This document shows, piece by piece, positions 41,201 to 43,892 of a stretch of DNA of 43,892 nt. The notes under the pieces are model-generated. The model was not told the origin of the DNA. It ran no database searches and saw only the letters and a program-made list of their open reading frames with translations. The stretch's first letter is position 1, and each line of letters opens with the position of its first letter. Both the position numbers and the translations under genes were made by a program. Source of the DNA: an uncultured Prevotellaceae bacterium (GTDB lineage Bacteria > Bacteroidota > Bacteroidia > Bacteroidales > Bacteroidaceae); NCBI GenBank assembly GCA_946185285.1, contig CAMHIS010000015.1, forward strand, positions 1 through 43,892. Reading direction: 5' to 3'.

Positions 41201-42348
41201 AGCTCTGGCGTCAGTGAACTGATGAAAGTTTCGTCCTCATACTCATAGTCGGTCTCATTATTGTCGAACTCCACCGAGCCGATATCAACGAAATCCTCCA
41301 GGCGCCCAGTCAGCGAACGCTGCACCAAGAACATTTCGCCGTCAAGGGCGTCGTCGAAGTCCTTGTTGGCAATCTGCCACTTCAGCAGCACCGAGGCGTT
41401 GCAGACAGAGTCCGTCTGCACATTGGCAGTCAGCAGGCGCGGGGCGTGAATCATCGGCACCTTGTCAAGCGTGATGGAGACGTCGCCCGTCAACTCCTTA
41501 GGCCAGTCGGCGTTGGGCACGTCACCCTCATTCGGCTTGCCCGAGATGACGTTGGCCGTTAGCGTCAGGTCCTTATGGACGTCGGTGGCCGGAACGGTGA
41601 TAAAACCAGAGTACATGCCTTTATCGAGGGTCACACGGTCAAGCGTCTTCCGCCTGCCGAACTCGTCGGTATAGCTCACCTGAACAGATTTCATTTCACG
41701 GTTCGACACAAACGGTATCTTCAGCATGCCCGACTCGCTGGCATCAGTGGCCGGGAAGGCGTCGTAGGTGTCCAGCGTTATCTCGTCGAAGTCCATCGTG
41801 CCGATTTCCTTCTGGTAGGTTGACGTTGAACCACCACTCTTCCAAAGGGTGGCATCCACATAGAACGTTAACGACTGACCGGCAAAGCTGGTCGGATAGT
41901 ACCAGTCCAACTCTGCGTAGCCGTTGTCCTTTCCATTGCGGGTGTGGTGATGCTCCTGCAGAGCGCCTTCATAGATAAAGCAGAGCGGCTTCCAGTAGGT
42001 ATCATTGGTCAGGTACAACAACGAACCCGACAGATAGTTCGTGAAATGCGATATCACATACCCGCTATTTTCACTGTTATACTCGGCAATTTGAAACACG
42101 GGCGTCTTTTTGCCGTCTTTGCCAATTACGCCGTAAGTGGCTGAGTGCAACGTGCGATAGGGACTGGCGTTGGTCGTCATCAGCTTCAGGTGCATGCATC
42201 CCTGCCCTTTCTGATACCACGTAAACGCAATCTTAGGCGAGTCGAAATCACCGTCGGCGGCCCGTACCACCGTAGGCACGGCAAATGCGATGATGGCAAG
42301 CAGCAGGGCTGCCCACCACTGTTTCTGTATATTAACCATGTCTCTCAT
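32254..42348 (-). CDS. Giant secreted multidomain surface protein (3364 residues, LamG-containing)
   Basis: One unbroken frame of 10 kb. A signal peptide (about 1-30, ending VVRAADGDF) is followed by Fn3-like parts (about 305-540 and 820-890), a GLUG/beta-helix-like stretch (about 580-735), two carboxypeptidase-regulatory-like domains (SGYVQYNG type, about 905-1060), a unique central region (about 1450-2200, starting near DPPGGGSSAKL), two LamG-like jelly-rolls (about 2280-2450 and 2510-2645), an Ig-like part (near 2800), an AAFDSKGRCMGVA module (near 2920), two GWN modules (KGWNWISFNV near 3030; KGWNHIGYTP near 3133) and a tail YTLQGIRLQSRPTKGGVYIY resembling short sorting domains of secreted Bacteroidetes proteins. 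No enzyme site was recognised. A surface adhesin or glycan-binding scaffold is inferred. First gene of its operon; M4 (42339) is an alternative start. Confidence 0.85.
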   Translation of the reverse strand: MRDMVNIQKQWWAALLLAIIAFAVPTVVRAADGDFDSPKIAFTWYQKGQGCMHLKLMTTNASPYRTLHSATYGVIGKDGKKTPVFQIAEYNSENSGYVISHFTNYLSGSLLYLTNDTYWKPLCFIYEGALQEHHHTRNGKDNGYAELDWYYPTSFAGQSLTFYVDATLWKSGGSTSTYQKEIGTMDFDEITLDTYDAFPATDASESGMLKIPFVSNREMKSVQVSYTDEFGRRKTLDRVTLDKGMYSGFITVPATDVHKDLTLTANVISGKPNEGDVPNADWPKELTGDVSITLDKVPMIHAPRLLTANVQTDSVCNASVLLKWQIANKDFDDALDGEMFLVQRSLTGRLEDFVDIGSVEFDNNETDYEYEDETFISSLTPELIDAKAGIPLVRYRVVRASSRELWAMDHNPAVAYVMPRLKPLVLVKPKNVRADWSDEENRKVKLTWAYEKSEIEVQTPDYKGGDCHFVWDDRAEMRVVTLMYNRDGGLVDSLTHVLTPTERTSRTVELTLNRSCVSYDVRIVVDGKTSPIGKATGDLLVLINSQDDWNRFAKRVNNGETTLNAILDGFRPRITNLDQTVGVTSSPYRGIFLGNNEELTTNLNVTDYTVGPFRALGHGAVIAFGIFNTTISTTRQFASGVAGRIVDGGTAFIENCIVNLDFRATIGGDGSHGSLVALLDKNESLFASNVLVNGSWSGSNTTNCGGLVGFARGTAFVMADRVYFGVEPTSTSSSFTLVRTPVAGETNVVIRDCCYKTAFGKEQGTQANDIPSTWGWALNVPVQGYIFCPDILSWREASATLPADKFYYENHGQVLKNSLRVQPLRSSALLTWETDGGAVDYFEVYRVKTDDPNPENWERIATQLIDTQYEDQNTSPVHTYRYFVQSANDCEGTSYVPTAVVEGGCFQTCTVEGYVRFPDGTGIFDQPVNITEDRENGKTYKAMTDANGHFIMNGLPYWDGGVGVYRVSPGVPGYNGMQSISFGTEPGQNYISGVEFEVTDNVKFSGYVQYNGTSIPVQGVHFLVDGTEVHTAAGPVESDHEGKFAFRMLPGEHRIQAVKDGHDFYDGGWYYADEQNKKDPRYDFQTDKAGIYFYDDTRVKLIGRVAGGNVQAGLPLDNSLGRNNLGDDLEMVFTLEGDNVSRLVWDILDRTKKVTDSVYVHNSHDKKFKYQTQVHTTEHRMVVKPDVHTGEFVVYLPPVKWKIQQITAKGYPTLFQEGTINDVIDLTDSLTWHSNVLKGEWQNANGDPVREVTEVYQAKYSRIYRSPVILDRQQMGYEKFNYFGDRYYTAKNLQGEKVKVPLCYPAGEKSTEVKYTFGYPVFNIERQYPVKISAVEKYYYNNNTKSDTVDIIKLSGGVVTIRNSMVSATHRDTVHLDKQGERIYMLEAKQTPYSLTGKDALQLVTMTLELDGTHFEADPLRAYVLNTYVMPGAKDILSIDKPELVDILRDPPGGGSSAKLSRGSTLKYGYTFDWSAAGGLTLGFAFGSKLNQYVGVVALAAESGLINNGESDFAFDVDLMFSASGKQAYSYTMTANSDISTSSANTMVGANADVYIGTETSYVVTPALAIRAIDSTMWKQLEGARKAGALIEIATGFDENGDTLHLVRDEVLSIGPKIKSTFMHSQAYILGQLIPNLEQECKSLLFTGSKDEAQAVADSTGKVVYWSLRDSKDDNYGVVNTTKSVEKGDDSWTYFYNTTIDKAQEGINYMIILPKGYQGGREDRISEFSQSALWWAEMVARNEKEKLEATTLVKNFDIDGGAPLSYSEDFSADISYTSQVHYFWESTPSNVIASSIKWLAKTIGGAMGYGGKGVGPADNNKNDVKEGNINWAGYSFKFSITPQASYNFNTPYSTDKKFNRKESFNISMDKKSHLVVDVYAVKNQFNDGSEGTFEVFSNKNFYKAFDKVDDEVTHDIASYPDVGKVSKSDLTYARGFVYRTRGGATARPWEGERKTNFYRPGTLLDERTKKIENPNIKLDKQSVSGVPFDEPARFKVYLTNESEQPEAIGGMLQFFYLYLDDTSNPKGAKLMMDGMPLSRGGTMVMVVPGSVTEKTIEVWPGEDFDYENLRIGIVSLEDIDMWKEIEFSVHFLQGAGPVEISTPGDKWIMNTDASYDKQRGWHMPVIISGFNKNQKNFDHIEFQYKESTRGDDYWTNLCAFYADSTYYLPASGTKAMIPENGNIITDFYGEGVVMEKAYDLRAVLFCRNGNSYLTSTSKVLSGVKDTRRPQLFGTPEPKDGILGAGENVVFNFSEPIEHNYLRETTNFEVKGETNENSIQEEPALLFSGSGYAQSEARRNFADKDVTVEVMVKPDTTGVDLPVFSHGMDGKQLQLWITKRNQLKAVVDDRTLTLEQPLDFSGYVQVAMALDNKNKRLTLYADTLSGSLDSVVYSGYGPIIFGSTNQTDVSKRKYFKGRMLQGRIWNRVMDKTLLNFYGNQQLTGYEMGLTDYYPMNEGHGKFATDEAQGAHLTLNGASWSQPRGMSLRLDWNEQRPVKGMKLKPAFFSRTSEQDYTLMFWFRTDVKGRGAMLSNGTGRKTDMSPENKFFIGFEADTLKYRSNGMEFKLGNTYSDDAWHHYAMTVNRAHQVASIYVDNVLKAQFSTENLGGMSGEDFYLGNMVWHEQGLNNDVLHQYNAMTGHLDGICLFEQALPVSLIKRYSTKAIGGSEKGLITYLNFDRQERQKNGDIVLRPYVLSQKIHYDLDGKETDKRDTVFVDNSDFVRQHIDQNIGAPVQAYEELRNLNFSYVGRDNQLLVNLDELDSRINKRSVYVTVYDIPDLNGNYMASPATVAIYVDRNPLRWERKTYKTTLWYDGYDYEFSVNINNNSGAPHTYTVENMPKWLSVDKTSDMIEPKSEQWLTFTINKDINVGSYDHIIYLTDENGLSEPLMLNITVEGKAPEWYVDPDMKQYSMSVVGRVQIGDDVVTDARDLVAAFDSKGRCMGVANVSYSSLSGEALVYMTLYTEDSSNTDLLKFKLWHYATGKVMVVQPSEDIKFSLNGTVGTIKKPVVLQAGNLFIQELALQKGWNWISFNVYNSDFNDGVNEMLKKFKWQEGDILVDETNSLMLVYKNTEWLRNLTPGSSTATPDSAPATYTLSVANSYRLKVANDVTVEIIGSALRQPYQRVITVKKGWNHIGYTPVVNLTVQTALADYFDQAEDGDVVKSKTEFAMFSKGANGKAEWKGNLKYMKPGEGYMLYRQRENTTTFKYPFYETNSTIVETASSRETDAASRSYANTMSLAAVTDGVELQEGDRLLALSEAEVRGEALVGDSVVYMSISGDSKAPLSFAIEREGEIIAMTGDVLTYGADNVSGTPDEPTRISFAPVSLPEQEGWYTLQGIRLQSRPTKGGVYIYNGHKRIIR

Positions 42349-42385
42349 CTTAGTTTTATGTTTTGTGTTCTTGGCTATTTGGCTG

Positions 42386-42393
42386 CAAATATA
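42386..42393 (-). promoter_or_regulatory. Promoter -7 box of the giant-protein operon
   Basis: TATATTTG on the minus strand followed by CAGCC, 37 bp before the ATG at 42348. Confidence 0.7.
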
Positions 42394-42772
42394 GTGATTT
42401 CCCTCTAAACCACCAAATTTTCAGCACATTTTCTTTCTTTTTCCGTTGAGCTCATCAACCAGTGCTGTGTAAAATTCTTTTTATTTCCATAACCTTTCTG
42501 TTTTTTATTGTTTAACTTGAATCATTGTCTTCTGAGGTTACAAAGTTATGGCGAAAGCAAGGGATTTCCAAATTTTTACGCTCTATTTTATCCGAGTATA
42601 TGCGACAACCCCTGCTTTTTTGCGACATTTACGGAACCGCCTGCCAATATTGTCGCAGAAGCCGTTGAGTTTGCAAGCCGCAATGTACGGCTTCACTTTA
42701 CACTTGCAGATACTTTTTTTTCTATTGGTGCTTTTTTTTTATATTTTTTTTGTACTTTTGAAAATATTTGCT
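42394..42772. other. AT-rich divergent spacer with TGCGACA boxes
   Basis: No gene is supported; the 94- and 122-codon frames across it lack any family feature and cross the promoter. Direct TGCGACA boxes at 42601-42607 and 42621-42627 are followed by an inverted copy at 42651-42657. Long T runs lie at 42715-42752. Confidence 0.6.
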
Positions 42773-42780
42773 TATCTTTG
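42749..42780 (+). promoter_or_regulatory. Promoter of the PAP2 phosphatase gene
   Basis: A -33 TTTG (42749-42752) and a -7 box TATCTTTG (42773-42780) with 20 bp between, followed by CACC. The start codon is 98-125 bp downstream, so the leader is unusually long compared with other genes here. Confidence 0.7.
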
Positions 42781-42905
42781 CACCATAACTATTTCAACTG
42801 TCTCCCTCTATCTACAAGGCAAGCAAGCTTGACGCTACTCTCCAAGAGCCAAGACCCTTACCGACAATTAGAATAAACATGAATAAAACTCATAACAAAA
42901 CTATT

Positions 42906-43892
42906 ATGAAACAGTATCTATTACTCATCGCCATTGCACTGACAGGACAGGCAAATGCTGAGAATTACAGAGACATCGAACCTCTTACCCTCGAGGTTCC
43001 CGAAATGAAGGCCGAGCTGGTCAGGCTGCCCGGGCAATCTACTCCCACTTTTGACAGAGTAGTCCCGACAGCAAGTCCGAAAATGGACTTTGATTTCTTC
43101 AAGTCTAAGACGAATCCGGATGTCAAGCCCTACAAGTTCTTGGACGACATGACCTTTGTGGGCATACCGCTCTTCGCGGCTGGCTGGGCCATCAAGGGCG
43201 ACAAGGCAATGTTCCGCGTCAACCAGAAGGCGGAAAGCGGCGGAAAGAAGAACACGCAACTGCTCACCGACTTCAAGACCGGCATCGACGACTATACTCA
43301 GTTCTTCGGACCGGCCATGGTCGTCGGCCTGAAGCTGGGCGGCTATGAAGGACGCAGCGACTGGCCCCGCCTGCTGGCAAGTGCCGGTATGTCATACGCC
43401 ATCATGGCCGGTTTCGTCAACGGCATCAAATATTCGGCCAAGGAGATGCGGCCCGACGGCTCCACTGCCAACTCGTGGCCCTCGGGACATACCGCAACAG
43501 CCTTCGTCGGTGCATCGTTGCTGCACAAGGAGTATGGACTCACCCGCTCACCCTGGTGGTCGGTGGCCGGCTATGGTGTGGCCACGGCAACGGGTGTGAT
43601 GCGTGTGCTTAACAACCGCCACTGGATCAGCGACGTCATGTCGGGAGCCGGCATCGGTATTATGTCCACCGAGTTGGGCTATGCCCTCTGCGACCTGATG
43701 TTCAAGGGGAAGGGCCTGTTGCGCAACGACCTGATGCTGAATAGCGAAAAGCCCTCTTTCTTCAGCGTCTCCATGGGTGTGGGCCTTGGCAGCAAGGATC
43801 TTGATTTTGAGAGTGAGGGTGACGAGATGAACATCAAGTTCCGTGCCGCCACGGTGGTCGATGCCGAGGGAGCCTACTTCTTCAACAAGTAC
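42906..43892 (+). CDS. PAP2-family phosphatase with possible C-terminal barrel domain (partial)
   Basis: The first 329 residues are visible; the gene runs off the window. A signal peptide (MKQYLLLIAIALTGQANA) precedes an acid-phosphatase/PAP2 domain with all three motifs: KX6RP (Lys175, Arg182-Pro183), PSGH (192-195) and RX5HX3D (Arg233, His239, Asp243). Such enzymes remove phosphate from undecaprenyl pyrophosphate, phosphatidyl compounds or lipid A. From about residue 285 the sequence changes to strand-like phrases (FFSVSMGVGLGSK, RAATVVDAEGAYFF), which suggests an outer-membrane barrel-like end. With the envelope operon in the window, a lipid A phosphatase role is plausible but not shown. 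ATG at 42879 is an alternative start. Confidence 0.88.
   Translation, partial: MKQYLLLIAIALTGQANAENYRDIEPLTLEVPEMKAELVRLPGQSTPTFDRVVPTASPKMDFDFFKSKTNPDVKPYKFLDDMTFVGIPLFAAGWAIKGDKAMFRVNQKAESGGKKNTQLLTDFKTGIDDYTQFFGPAMVVGLKLGGYEGRSDWPRLLASAGMSYAIMAGFVNGIKYSAKEMRPDGSTANSWPSGHTATAFVGASLLHKEYGLTRSPWWSVAGYGVATATGVMRVLNNRHWISDVMSGAGIGIMSTELGYALCDLMFKGKGLLRNDLMLNSEKPSFFSVSMGVGLGSKDLDFESEGDEMNIKFRAATVVDAEGAYFFNKY

Noticed and set aside
42508..42876. 122-codon plus-strand frame before the PAP2 gene
   Set aside because: It crosses T-rich promoter sequence and has no family features or start context; an overlapping frame of similar length is equally unsupported.

Overview
The window looks like a chromosomal segment of a Bacteroidales bacterium, most likely a member of the Prevotellaceae. 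Reasons: at least eight promoters of the Bacteroidetes type (-7 box TAnnTTTG shortly before the start codon), a fructan locus in the order known from Bacteroides thetaiotaomicron, a fimbrillin-family lipoprotein, a two-GH32 layout, small YxPPxV-type proteins, and lack of strong Shine-Dalgarno sites. Most genes are GC-rich; a few (the four-helix-bundle gene, the fimbrillin gene, most spacers) are visibly AT-richer.

Layout. 1-5633 (+): the 3' part of a fructan utilisation locus: tail of a probable surface glycan-binding protein, a GH32 lipoprotein, a periplasmic GH32 with an extra N-terminal domain, a sugar permease and a fructokinase. The surface enzyme would cut fructan, the periplasmic enzyme release fructose, the permease import it and the kinase phosphorylate it. 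5742-11252 (+): a polytopic membrane protein (DUF6057-like), a PD40/TolB-like lipoprotein carrying a CxxCH motif, a RidA/chorismatase-like protein and a GT2 glycosyltransferase. 11260-17068 (-): an envelope operon of LTA-synthase-like enzyme, EptA-like phosphoethanolamine transferase, LpxL-type acyltransferase and GT2. 17146-19050 (+): a divergent YejM-like sulfatase-fold membrane protein. The two divergent genes share a perfect 20-bp inverted repeat that holds both promoters and both GTG start codons.

19054-22652 (-): two tandem neurotransmitter:sodium-symporter-family transporters and a ComEA-like helix-hairpin-helix protein. 22735-23133 (+): VanZ-family protein, overlapping at its 3' end a CYTH protein on the minus strand. 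23093-25327 (-): prfB, a four-helix-bundle gene bracketed by inverted simple repeats, a 51-residue membrane protein and the CYTH gene. 25449-28580 (+): tyrS, tRNA-Gln(TTG), kduI and kduD (uronate catabolism), ending in a perfect 18-bp hairpin terminator shared with a convergent orphan sensor kinase (28626-29741, -).

30267-42348 (-): an accessory four-gene operon built round a 3364-residue secreted protein (Fn3-like, beta-helix-like, carboxypeptidase-regulatory-like, two LamG-like modules, two GWN-type modules, sorting-like tail), followed by a two-repeat lipoprotein, a fimbrillin-like lipoprotein and a 63-residue acidic protein. This is the best candidate for an undescribed surface system. 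42906-end (+): a truncated PAP2 phosphatase with a signal peptide. Several repeat families sit in spacers and run into coding regions: an inverted pair of GC-rich hairpins, TCCGTCAC hairpins at three places, AATGAGGAATGAG / AATTGAGAATTGA arrays at start codons, and 33-bp coding repeats. All functional calls are from reading the sequence; no database search was run.
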